From the NCBI RefSeq assembly GCF_918797505.1, contig NC_092794.1:64951345-65015344 (forward strand): a stretch of DNA of 64,000 bases, in the 5' to 3' direction. A model generated the notes under the pieces. The model was given only the letters and a program-made list of their open reading frames with translations. It made no database searches and was not told where the DNA came from. Position numbers and translations under genes: made by a program. Below, piece after piece: positions 12,769 through 25,700 of the stretch (its first letter is position 1; every line of letters starts with the position of its first letter). This DNA comes from Bemisia tabaci. Its lineage: Eukaryota > Arthropoda > Insecta > Hemiptera > Aleyrodidae.

Positions 12769-15700
12769 ACACAATTAAATTAATCAAAAAATAAAGGCCG
12801 GAATGAAAAACAAAATTGGAAGAGATTCACTTGTCCAGTTGCGCTCCAGAGGACGACCTCACTCACACATGCTCACTCGCACACCTCACTTGAGTTTGTA
12901 CCAACCTGAGCGAACAAATTTTACTGCCAATACAAGAACTGTATGGTTGGCAAACTGTATTTTCCATGCCCCTTCGGCTGGATAAGTTAGTGTATGATTA
13001 GTCGCATCCTCGAGTTTTGAAGGCGACTTGGAGACTCTTACTCTTTTTCTCGAGGTCGTAACTTTAGTCACATCTTCTGAAGTTGAAGACGTAACATAAG
13101 AGTCTAATATCAGAATTATCTGAGGCACACATGATTCCATAAGAATGCTAACAACTACAAGGCCGGGGTAGGCGAGGTACATGGCGAGGTAGGTACTGTG
13201 GCACTACAAGCCCAGACCCCACAAGCCCCTTGCGGGCCGATTATTGAAAGTTTAAAGCAGCCCGATAAGACATCGAATTGCGATATATTGCAGGGTTAAG
13301 ATAGGGCTATGTCTTGTTGTATCGGGCTGACATAATTTCAATAGTCGGGCCGCAAAAGGGCGATTTTTTTTTCCTTTCAATGTTACTGTCTTTTTATCTC
13401 TCTATCTAGCGAAAAATCCGACCAGATCCTCTGGAGGTCCTTGAAGTTTAAAAGGCAGATTTAAAGAGGCCCTAAGACTGGAATTTTGGGTGTCATAAGG
13501 GCCCTCAAACTTTAAGATTTGGGACCCCTATATTCGCAAAGAATATTTGATATACCCATCAAGTGTGTTTTTGTTAACAGAGAACACTGGTATCTCTTTC
13601 AGCCTCTACACTTCAGCATAAGTAATTTTTTAGAAGAGAGAGGTCATAAGCAAAGGAATATCAATTATTAAATGCAAAAAATGTGTAGGTACCTCAATTG
13701 CAACGTTTAAAAATCTCTGATTATATTTTAATTTCTTCAAGAAAAACTAATCAAAATATAACTTTGCAATTTTGAGAGATTTTTTTGGGATAAGTGAGGA
13801 AAATTCTGAGAAAATATCGAGAGAAACTGTTGGTTAGTTTTCTTGTAAAGAAATAAAAATGAGCGGGGACTTATAATGTTGCAATCTGAACTATGCATTT
13901 TTGACTTCAGTCATCAAAATGCAGAAAACCTTCCTTTCTGACGGCTCATTCATTCGTCAGTGATGTAATTTTTAAACGACAGGATCAGAATTAAAATCGA
14001 ATACCTACTATGTGTCTTTCAACAATGAAATATTTTATTAAGAAATTATCTTCTCACACCAAAGAAATTTTCAAAATAATAACAAAACGTAGACGGTACA
14101 ATGATGGACACACTTAGTATGACAGATGTTTGAGTAGATCAGATATTTTAATTACACGAGTTTTAAAGACGAAAATTTTTCAATAAAAGTATTTGTTATG
14201 TGAAGAGAAACTAAGTTGTCACTCATAACTTTCCCTTACACTGAAATTTTCCAGCAAATTCACTAAACAGAAAATTCTTAAATTAACTCCTGAACAAAAC
14301 ATTATGTAATATTATTAAAAGAGGGTTAGACTATACAAATGACACCATTTGTATTTTTGTCATTTCGTCAATGTTGATTTCCAGACTTTTTGTTGTGTGA
14401 TTTATATTTTTTGTAAAAGTTTGAAAAGAAAACATATAATACAGTGCTGTGGTTCGTACCTTGTTCAGAAGCTTATTCCTATTGGCCGAGTTATTTTTTA
14501 ATGGGTAGATTTTTGGGTAATGCTTTTTGGTGGAAGAATATAAGAAAATCGTTACTTGAATTTAAATTAGACCTTGCCAAAAGACTGAAAAACGACAGTG
14601 ATGAGATTTTTTTGGTAATAATTAACACATATTTTTCTTTCCTCTTCATTTAAATAAAAGGAAAAAATTAATAATCATGCAATAACTTACAAGGATTCTC
14701 TAAATTCAGTGTTTGCTTAGAGGGTAAAAATAATACAAATTAAAAGAGTCTGAGCTCTACTTCCAATAATGCTGGACAGAAACTCAATTTCACTCATTTT
14801 CTTTTCTAATGACTCAGAAACCGCTAAGGAAAACCATTCACTTGGAAAATAGGTTCCTTCTTAAAAATTTGGTCATGCATAACAACAATAAATATACTTT
14901 AATATTGAAAATAAACTAACAAAAAAGATGATACAAGATTTTCCCTTACCGGGCTGAGGGAATAAACAATTTGATAATGTACTTAACTGCCTGACTTTGC
15001 TTCAACTTGTGATTGTTGACGGATGGAATGTTATTAAAAAAGTAAAAAGCTAACTTTATACATTGTTTGGATTCAAACAAATGAAAGACATTGAATTCTT
15101 GAAAGGAAAAAGAGCTAATGCAACAATGAGCAATTGCACTCAGAACATAATTGTCAAGATGAAAACATACATAAAAACTAGGAAGTCTCTCAAGTATTAC
15201 AAAGGCCACTTATGTGGGGAGGGGAGGTCAAGCCAGCTTGCATAACTGAAAAAAGAGGCGAGTGACAGGTTGGCTTAAGGGTGGATTACAGGGATAAAAG
15301 GAGGTAAAAATATCCACCAAAATGACTTACGTAATACTTGAATGACCCCTAAACAAAAGATTTTAAACCTTGAGAAAACCTCAGCTTAATGATAATCAAA
15401 ACAAGATTTACTTTTCATGATTAAGATTTATGCCAATAAGATTAAAAAGTGCCTGATGTATGATGCATTAAATGAAGTGAAAATGTCACTTCGATATTCT
15501 ACTTGACACACTTTGTACACTTTGTACTCAAAAGAAAATAAAATTAAATGAAAACAAAAATACTATAATTGTCTGGTTACTTTTCATAAATTAACAGTCC
15601 TTTTCTTCAGCTCACATGCAACATTTGCATTGTAGGCGCCATGCAAAAAAGGCCTACAATCAAACAGTCTAATTGATAAGCTCAGTTTTGACAATGCTGT

Positions 15701-16290
15701 TATTGTTTTTTTTTTTTGTTTTACGTTAAAAAAAAAAAAAAAAAAAAAAAAAATCAAAAAACACAAATCCTGTCGGTTTGATTCCCTTTAAAATCAAAAT
15801 TAAAACCTGGTTTGGTATGGGAGGTTGCAATTTCAAAGATGGTAACTGATGGTCATGGAATGCTGCTATTTCAATAGTGGCGTTTAACCTTGAAACCCCG
15901 CAATGACTGACAATGTAGCCGCTATCATACTGAATAACTACTACTGGTGAAAACAGAGGGTATTTCCTTTCATGAGTAGTTATGTGATTAAAAGGATCGA
16001 ATTTTGCAGAAAGGAACCGACGCAATCGCAGTGTTGTCAAAATTATGCAACTTTTTCTTTCCTTTTAAAAAAACTGAATGCATATTCTTCAGATAAAATT
16101 TTGTACGGAGTAGTTTATTTTTTTTAAAAAATTGACAATTTTTTGGTAGAAAAACCAAAAGGATGTGAGCTCTCAGGTTTTTTGAGATGGATATTAATTT
16201 GCATGATTTTCACAACAATGTAGATGCTTTGGCTCCCTTTGGCTAAATTCAATCCAAATACTCGCACATCAGATTAATACAGCTCAATAC
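12769..16290. other. Intergenic region between vinculin and VPS53
   Basis: No conserved coding exon seen. It should hold the vinculin promoter and any 5' non-coding exon; a GTGAGG donor-like site near 12893 (minus strand) could pair with the acceptor near 12768. It also contains a small foldback at 13218-13366 and a T-rich then A-rich homopolymer block at 15704-15754. The 98-codon minus-strand frame at 12886-13182 has no recognisable family. Confidence 0.5.
13218..13366. repeat. Small foldback (inverted repeat) upstream of vinculin
   Basis: The arm CCTTGCGGGCCGATTATTGA near 13223 is matched in reverse complement by TCAATAGTCGGGCCGCAAAA near 13342-13361. The loop is about 100 bp. It resembles the end structure of a MITE, but no second copy was seen here. 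Confidence 0.55.
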
Positions 16291-16292
16291 AT

Positions 16293-16298
16293 TTTATT
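16293..16298 (-). terminator. Candidate VPS53 polyadenylation signal
   Basis: An AATAAA hexamer on the minus strand about 350 nt downstream of the VPS53 stop codon. A second candidate lies at 16114-16119. The choice between them cannot be made from sequence alone. Confidence 0.35.
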
Positions 16299-16458
16299 AA
16301 TATATTTCACATTTTGATTTGATCCAACTTAATGAAATTCAAAGAAAAAGCCAGCATAAAACTGAAACGATTTTTCTCTAGCAAGGTAGGACATATTTCA
16401 GTTTAATGATCACTGGAATAACTAATTCTACATGGCAAACATCTGAAGCCGTCCATTC

Positions 16459-16491
<33 letters not shown>
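16459..16491. repeat. Poly-A tract in the VPS53 3' region
   Basis: An uninterrupted A run of about 30 bases on the plus strand, which is poly-U in the predicted VPS53 3' untranslated region if transcription reaches it. Slippage-prone; length is likely to vary between individuals. Confidence 0.6.
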
Positions 16492-16494
<3 letters not shown>

Positions 16495-16647
16495 ATCCTA
16501 TATAAAATACAATTTTTGAATTTTAGAGCATCATTACATTGAGAAAATTACCCTGCATGTTGACTTTTGATGAAAAAGAGAAATCTGCATACAACTCAAA
16601 ACTGTACACAGCCAATTTAAGACGAGTTGTCTAGGCAGAAAAAGGTG

Positions 16648-16797
16648 TCAATTGATTTTGATTAGGTTATTCAGTTTTCTAATACTGCTCATATCATGCT
16701 TCGGACTGCCCATTTTTGTTGTTCCAGTGACGAAGGAATTTGTGTTGCGTGGCCTAAAAAGACTGAGCAAGCTATTCTTCTCCGCTGTTTTTAGTCC
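16648..16797 (-). CDS. Vps53: VPS53 coding exon 16 (stop codon)
   Basis: Codons 813-861 and a TGA stop at 16648-16650. It starts [18 protein letters not shown] and ends [12 protein letters not shown], matching the family's C-terminal RIRKLEKLIK helix. The part between is not conserved. TTTTCAG acceptor. Confidence 0.92.
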   Translation of the reverse strand, partial: GLKTAEKNSLLSLFRPRNTNSFVTGTTKMGSPKHDMSSIRKLNNLIKIN

Positions 16798-19700
16798 CTG
16801 AAAATTATAATATTACAGCATTAATTATGAATCATCAATGATTAGCAAGTTCACAGCAAGCTTCAACTAAAAAAAAAAAAATACAAAAAAAAACCTTTGA
16901 CTTAGGAAGATTCAACAATCTCACAGAATGCTGTAGGTACTCTGCAACTTCACACCTTTTCATACGAGTGCATAGGATCAATCCTAGACGTAGATTGTCA
17001 GGTAAACAACAATATGCCATGGTTAACCTAGGTCTACCAGTAAGACTCTTGGTTTGCTTCTGAATATTTTGTACAAATTCTAATTTTAAAAAAAAGAATA
17101 AAGAAGAATGAAAAATCAAGGTTCACTTGAAAATTGACAGCAAGCACAGCTTTTTCAATTGCGTTTTTTGGAAATTTGGCAATTCAGATGTTTTTACAGT
17201 GGTTAAGATTCTTCTACTTATTTAGTTTTACTGGATGACTCTTTTTACTATCAGTTGGTTAAGTTTGGAGCTGTTCATAAAATACATAGGGTGTCCCAAA
17301 ACAACTGAGACCAAGTCTGTAATTCAAAAAGTATGATAGATATCGAAATGCGGTTTGTGAGAGGTTATAGTCCATACTATTAGCTATCAAACCTCAAAAT
17401 TTGAGCTTATTCGGTTGAAAACTCACCGAGTTATAACATTTTTTCGGGGACGAGTTGAACAGAACCCTCCACTATTTTCGAGTGATATTTTTTATTTCGC
17501 GAACTGTTCGTGACTGGCGCTGCAGATCGCGACGCTGTGGATCAGGTGGAGGGATGAAGTGGTCACTGTTCTGGATGCAGGTTTTATCCTTTTAACATGT
17601 GTTTTCATCGCAATCGTCCGCGGGAAAGCTCAGTGCAGCCGAAACCGTCAAGCGTGACCGAGTGTTTTCTCGCGAAGCGCAATGAGTTCGCCCGCTGAGT
17701 TGAAACAAGCTGCCGACTCTCGACCCTCGGAAAAGCATTTATGCCAACGAAGAATGGTACTTTTCCCAAGTGGATTTAGTCCATAAGCGACTGTCATCTC
17801 ATTTAAAGTATCGAGGTCAGAAAGGCCACGGCGAACGCAATAGCGAATGGCATAACGTTGTTCTTTTTTCAACTCAGCGGGCAAACTCATTGCGCTTCGC
17901 GAGAAAACACTCTGTCGCGCTTGATGGTTTCGGCTGCACTGAGCTTTCCCGTGGACGTTTTCGATGAAAACACATGTTAAAAGGATAAAACCTGCATCCA
18001 GAACAGTGACCACTTCATCCCTCCACCTGATCCACAGCGTCGCGATCTGCAGCGCCACTCACGAACAGTTCGCGAAATGAAAAATATTACTCGAAAATAG
18101 TGGAGGGTTCTGTTCAACTCGTCCCTGAAAAAATGTTATAACTCAGTGAGTTTTCAAGCGAATAAGCTCAAATTTTGAGGTTTGATAGCTAATAGTATGG
18201 ACTATAACCTCTCACAAACCGCATTTCGATATCTATCATACTTTCCGAATTACAGACTTGGTCTCAGTTGTTTTGGGACACCCTATGTACGTAATGAACT
18301 AGTGGAGGAAGGGGGCGGGGGGCATTGCACCACATTGCATTTGAGAAATACAGGGGAGGGGGCTCATGGCTGAGTAAGGTAACTTTTTTTTAAAAAAACT
18401 GAGATGGTAATTTTTCATCTTGAATTCATTCTAAAACGTTCAAGAGGGGAGAGGGCATACAGTGCATTGCATAATTGTATCAAGGGGGGTGTGGACTCGT
18501 GTTATGGGTCGTTACAAGGGGGAGGAGGGAAGCTGAAAAATCCAATTTTCAGCGTTACATATTTGCCCTTTTGATCAGCATTAATCTACCACTAAACAAC
18601 ACTTGCTGCCTTCCCAAAATTACTTACATGCATTGATAAAATGTGTACAAAACAGACAATTTTTGTTCTTGATACCCACAGGAGTTGGAAACCACTGACT
18701 GCAATAGCACATAAATATGCATCTGTTTTTTGGTATCAAAGAAAAAGAATGTCTTTACCTTCATTTCTAAAATTTTCTGGAACTCCGGTAGATCAGATTC
18801 AGGCAAGAGTCTCAAGAACTGATCAACAAATGCACTCTCCGGCTCTTCAGGGGACATTACTACTTTTAAAATTAGTTCAGCTTTTGTCATTCCTTTCAAG
18901 ACGACTTTGGTGTAACTGTGAAAATAAGAAAGTAACCAAAATAAAGATTGAGATTATTAAGAGCTATGATTTAATGTTACTGATCCGTGTGGTTCAATTC
19001 AATAATACGATTGTGCAAACCTTGAACTTATGATTCAAACCAGAGATGCAGATATTTCCCTTTTCCTCAATCTTGATTGCAAGACTGCTTGCGTGAAAAA
19101 AAAGGAGGGCTGTAAGAATTGGGAAGTACCTATGCCTGCAAATGTGTTAAAAACTCGCGGTTTTTCGAATATTGCAGTAAGCTTTAATTGTTATCTGAAG
19201 AATTGTTGAGGAATTTTCAGGCTGTTTAGGTGATTGCAGCAATTTAAGAATAGACGACAAAATGGTCAGAGCTTTGTAAATTTTTAGAAAAATGAGTTTT
19301 TAAAATGAGAAGGCTAGTTTGAAAAATGGGACTAAGACTAAGTAAGAACTTTCTGCATTCCTGATCAAAACCTTTAACATGGTTTCTGAACCAGAACCTG
19401 TACCTTAAACCGAACCTTTTTTTTGTAGCTCATAAAAAAAATTTATCAACACAGATATCATTGAAAATTCTAAATTTCTGAGCCAACATTAAGCAATCGG
19501 ACCAAACCTAATCTTCATGATTTTACAGAGATGTGATACTCCCATACTGAATTCAAACCAAGCAATAATGAGGCAAAATAATTTCATTCTGTTACTGATG
19601 GCAAACAAGAGATATTCTTTGATAATTAAAACAGAAGATTTCCTTTGATCAAGCAATTATAGGATCCTTCCCTTGTTTATAGCTAAGTTTAGTTTAGTTT

Positions 19701-22700
19701 TAAATGTTATTCCTTTTAAAATGATCAACTATATTCATCCTCTAATTATAAGAGAAAACAGCAATTCATGTACTTACCTAGCTGGTGCTTTCCTGTTGAT
19801 CTGGGATCCAATTGAGGGTAAATCTAGCAATACTGTTTTCAGCATATGTGTATCAAGCAGCAATTGCTCAGCACCTACAGTGGACATGGGCTTGCACTTG
19901 TACAGGAACTGAATAAACTTTGGAATAAACGAGCTAGAAGGAAATGAAACATAAAAATAATTAGTGGTTCAAATTGAAGTACAAGAGAACTTGACACAGT
20001 TTTAACAACTTTGGTGCATCAAATTTTGGTGGAAAATGCTGCAGTAGCCTTGTTCATACGAACTTTTCAATATGGGCTGAATATGTACTTTGCAATCTGA
20101 ATCAAGAGATGCACTTTGAGATGCTTTGTACGAACATTGCTGCGATACAAATATTCAACTACATAGAATGTTCAACTAGTTTTGATACGATACGGACTAA
20201 GGAGCAAATCATACCTTAGAATTTTCATAAAAAATGACGTACGTACGTTAAAACCTGATCTCGATGCGAATTGAAGTGAATGTACCTCTTCCAAACTTTT
20301 TAAAATGTTTTAGACATTTTCCCTGACTCTAGCAACCCTGATAAATGTTCCATTAGTGTAAATTCCACTCTGCAAAAAGAGAACGTTCCGTTTCGCATTA
20401 ATATCATTCCAGCTGTTTAGCAGCTGTGTGTAATCCAGAGTGAAATACAATTGAGATTTCACTGTAAGATTGTTAACTAACATTCCTGACCATTATACTT
20501 CATTTAGTTACTATAATTTGAAGGAGTATTAAAAAATAATAGAAACTTACTTGACAAACTTTATACAAAATTGGGTAAAATATTTTCTAGAAGAGGCAAG
20601 ATTATTTCTAATAATAGGCACAGTAGTTTTTAGATGAGTTGTGATAGCACCAACATATGCACTTTGGTCTCCGACTGCTTCAAAGTTTTGCCATTGAATC
20701 TGAAACCAAAAGCAAAATGGATGCAAAAACTAAGATCACAAACAACAAACAAATGAAAAAATTGAGATGAATGCATAAAATTTCAGCAGTCAGATTAGTG
20801 AAATTGAGAGACAAAGGAGACGAGGGAAAATACTCAAGCATCATCAGCAAGAATTTCAGCAACTCAGAAATTGCATCGAGGATGCCAGGGTGCGGAGCTG
20901 GCGAAACTCGTATGCAATGGTGACATTTTACTCCAAGTAAAAACCACTCAGAAACGAGCCCTAAACTGTTAGAAACAAAGTGGTAAAATAGTGCTAGTTA
21001 CGCACTATTTTACGGGGAAATCAAGGCCAAAAATTTCGATTGAGTCAAACATTTTGAGCACTAATGAGTACCAGTACAAGACACAAGTGAGTACTTATTT
21101 AAGCTGTTCTGAACTTTATCTTGTGCGGTTCTCCATAATTATTTCACAATAGAATACTGAAACTAAAAATAAAACTAGAATGTAACAATCGAATTTTCAA
21201 CCTTACCTTGCTCATGGCAATGAGAGCAGGTTCACATGCCATTTCCAGATCTTGGACTAGTAACTGGATACAATTAGATATCACACTGAAATCAGAATCA
21301 TTCATTCAGAGTTTTGTAATACTGAACACTTTGAAATCAACAATATTATATAAATACATAAAGTGAGGAATAGCAAAATGTACATTGAAACAGTGGTGCA
21401 GGAAGTTCCGAGCCTTCCCCAAATTTCAATTAACTCTCCCCAAATGTTTATCGAAATGGATTTGGAGAAAAATTGAGAAATAAATAAAAAAATAAACCTT
21501 TTTACCCCCCCCCCCCCCAAATTAACTTTTTCACCGCAGAAATGTCACTGAAAATCAATATATTATCACAGATCATTTTACAACTATTCAAAATTCCACG
21601 ATATCATTCAAGCAAAATAATCAAATGATTTTTTATTTTTGATCATGATTTTAATTCATTCAATTCAGCAGGTACTGAAATGAATTTAAAAATCAAAAGA
21701 GCTCACAACTTAAAGTGCAGAAAGGCAGTTTAATGTGTACAAAGATAACGGCAGGCACATTTCATAAATATCCATGCCAACAATTACCTGAACAGTAGAA
21801 TGAATAGGAAAATAAAAGCAAGGAATAAATAAATAAAATTTTGTTAAAACTCACTTATGGAAAATATCTTGCTCTTGTGATAAATTTATCTTATCTGCAA
21901 GAGTTGGATCAATTTTTTCCTTGAGTTTCTCTTCCAGCTGTTGCGTAGTTTCAAGGCAATATTCTGCAGATGTTAAAATGCTAAACAAAGACAAGACAAT
22001 AAACATATTAACAGTACATGAGGTGTAAAAACTTCAAGAGTATCTGTAACTGAAACTGTTAAAACAACCATTGAGTTTGATTCGACTACCATATATATTA
22101 GGGCCCAATGGATAATTTTTTTGCTCTAAAATTTATCAAAATAATATCTTAAATGGAACTAAATGAAACCATAGCATAAAAATTACTATTTTTTAACGGA
22201 TTAATTGCTATTAACATGTCAATCAACCGCACATCGTTACTATTCATTGGACCAAACCATCAGGCTTCGTGATAAAATTAGGAAGACAGTCTGAATTGAC
22301 TTTGCGGTAGAGGTTATACAAAAGTCTGTCCATAAACTTACAAGCACGTCCTCGCTTGCTCCTGAGGTGTGTACCTGCTGACTTCAGACTGACCAGACCT
22401 TAAGGAAAAATCTCGGATGAGAACAGCGGCAGAAGATAAGTCTCGGAGGTCCCTAGTTATATTGCTGACACTTGCTGTTAGAGATGGAACGTTTCCTCCC
22501 AACCTACAAAATAAAAACAGGAGAGAAGTGTAATAAAAAGTACATTTACTAAATCATAAAAGAAATTAAAGACTATGTTGACAAGACAAATTTATACTGG
22601 TATCACCTGGTAGGCACTCCGAGCCGAGCTCAAATGCTTTGCATTGCTTTAAAACAAAAACTCCTTTGCTCAGGAAATGCACTCATTCAGAAATTGGTAT

Positions 22701-25700
22701 TATGGTTGCAATTTGTGTCATTTTCAAAAAATTATTACTTCATGGAAAAATTGAGGTTATTTTCTGCTTCCACAGTGAAAAAAAGAGCGGGAGGGGGGGC
22801 GGCTCAGTCGAAAATCTGGGTTAATCAAATTTTCTTACCGTTTCGTACAAAAAACAATCGGAACAGTTTGAAATTGTGGTATTTGGGCGGATTCTGCCAT
22901 TTGACCGGAAAAAGATTTTTATCAAGAATAACAGAGAATATTTTTTTAAGTACGCAATACATGTTACCTTACAAATTTTCAATTGTAGAAAATGAAAATA
23001 ATTTTGATTTTCCTTTATTGTGCATAAATTTCCTGGAAAAGTCAAATTTTCCGGGAACAATCATTTTTACATAGAAAATCTTGATTCATCAGAAATTGGT
23101 GGACGGAGGAGGAAATTGAGATAATTTTTAGATTTAGAACTGCAAAGTACTCTAAAATCTATTCTCAAATGCTCAGAGTCTCTAAATTATTTTTTGATGG
23201 GCCTGTGTTTTTAAAATTCAAGTAATTCTAAGTTAATTACGGTCGGCAATTTCTGAGGAAGGAAGTTTGAAAGCACATCACACCAGACAAGAAACAAAAG
23301 ATTATCCTCAAAAGTAATCACGAAGACTGTGAGCAGAAACGTTGTCAAGCCTGGCACCCAAACTCTTCACGTGAACTCCTTTATTGGCTTAAATTATTAC
23401 ACTAATATAATTATACTTCACTTACTTTGGCAAATTATTTTGTAAAACTCTGTTGGCATATTCACGAAGATATTTCTTTAAGGTGGCTGCCAGCGACAAC
23501 ATTGGTTGCCCATTGCTTAGCTGGGTGCATTGAACTAAACATTTTCTATAAAATACAAACAAGTCGGCACAACTAGGTAAAACAGCCGCTGAATTTGTCT
23601 CGCAAGTAGCTTCTGCTTTGGAGAGCTCTACCTTGGAGTCAGCAACAAATCGTTCCATTAATTCATACAGATTTCTAAATAGAGAAAGAACAACAAAAAA
23701 CATGGATTATTAATTGAGATGATAGTTAGAACAATTTTCTACTTTTAATATTCTCATTTTTCTTTCATTTGATTGGCTGAGGTTTTCAAATTTTAAGTAT
23801 GAAGTGGCGGTAAAATTGCCCGAGAATACAGAGAAAAAATAAAATAAAAATAGGAAAATCATATTAAAGTGATAAAATTGAATAAACTTTCATGCATTTT
23901 CATTAAGAGGAAAAAAGGACAAAAAGAAAATGAATGGAGTTTTCCTAACATCCTACTGCTGTGATGTAATCACTGTAATCACTTGGTGATTTACCTCGTG
24001 TTAAACTATAAACAGGCTTCAAAGTCCTTTTTGAGCTATGCTCTGCTCCACTCTTTAAAACTATGTTATTGATTCTGTAGTTTCGTTTTGTGGCATTTTC
24101 GCTCCCTTTACTTGGGGTGGTTCTGAATTCTGAAACACACGATGTGACTCTCGCAGAACCCTTGCCGGTTGAATACGACCAGCATGGCAGGCAACCCATT
24201 ACTAGGAATCCTCACACTAGAAAAACCTTTTTTTTCAGTTTGAGGGGAAAATTCTTTGGAAAGAAGGTAACAAACTCTCTGATTCTTTAAAGTGACAAGT
24301 TTTGGATTACTGTTAAGGTATTGCGATGAAGAAGACTTACCTATCCAAACTTTCGATGTATATATACAAGAATGGCTGAAAGCATTGTCCTATTATTCCA
24401 TGGAATGGGGAAGTGGTTTCCTGCTTTGAGTCACAATTCGGTGAAGCATCTTTTGCGCTGTCAGATGCTTCTGAATCTGGGCTAAAGGTAGTCTCTTCGG
24501 TGTCATTTTTTAGCGAATCCTCAGATGCAGTATTCTAATAATAGAAGATATTTAATATTGAAATATAGAGTAAGAAAATAACTTGACTAGATGCGAGCTA
24601 TAAAATGCATGATAGGAGAAATAAGTTTCAATAGTTTGGCACTTATAAGAACCCTAAAAAGAGGGACACCATTGCATGGAAAAATTAAAAACATGCAAGA
24701 AGTTCCTGACTTATGGTTTGGTTATTTGTGCTGAATTTTGGTCTGACTTATTATTATTTGGAATTAAAGCATTCACACAGGCTTAATTGGACGGATGTAA
24801 TCATAACAGCCTAACTACATCAAATGTTGCCGAACTTTCTCTGCTGTTTCATTTTTGGAACGAAAAAATGATTAACATTGAAACTTGAAATTTTATGAGT
24901 ATATTCTTCATACCTACAGAAAATTCACAGAAAGTTAAGTGGCCGTAAGTACCGAGTTTAGTTCTCTGTTAAATAATAAAAAATGAGAGAAAATTAGCCG
25001 ACAAAAAGTGCAGTCAGGCTACTTTTGGTTAAATTCGTGCAATTTTTTTCTTTGTAATATATGATGTTAACGAAAAAATACCTTACTCAGTTTAGAGTTT
25101 AGTGACAGATATGAATGAGACTCAATTACCTGTGAGACATGTTTAGATCCTGTTGTTTTTTTGTTTGTCAGTGTGACGCCACTAAATCGACGAGCTAATA
25201 AACTCTCAAAATTGTCAGTCCTTTGAATGGCATACAGAAGTAATTTCACATCCAACTCATTTTTCCGCTTTGTCATCAACTTCGTCAGTTCATTCCTGAA
25301 AAAAACAATTATTAATTTAAAAAAAAAATAAAATAAAATAAAAATTACAAAAGCCGTGAATACAATACCGAAATGGCAGAGTATCTGGATAAAAACAGTT
25401 GCATGAGAGCTTTGTATTTCCATTGCAATACGAATCTCACCAGCTTGATCAGAGATGAACCTCTCCTGGGTTTTACAGACAAGGAAGAGTACTGATAACT
25501 GGAATATGTCTTGCTTTATCAAATGGTCACAGTCTTTATTAATACATTTTTAGTGCTGCAAGGCCAGCTTCACAATATTATGGACATGGAATTGGACCAC
25601 AAAGAATGCGACTTCGTGCGATGCACAAAGTCACATTCTGAAAATATAGCTTTAGAATTCAATGAGTCAGGAATTCAATGGGTGGGTTTTCAAAAAAAAT

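Noticed and set aside
12886..13182. 98-codon minus-strand frame with a hydrophobic N terminus upstream of vinculin
   Set aside because: No family resemblance and no clear splice context. It may overlap vinculin's 5' untranslated region but cannot be supported as a gene.
18641..19033. 130-codon plus-strand frame
   Set aside because: It lies antisense to VPS53 exon 15; the openness reflects constraint on the minus strand.
22634..23074. 146-codon plus-strand frame
   Set aside because: It lies in a VPS53 intron, has no recognised motif, and overlapping frames on the other strand are also open. Chance is the simplest explanation.
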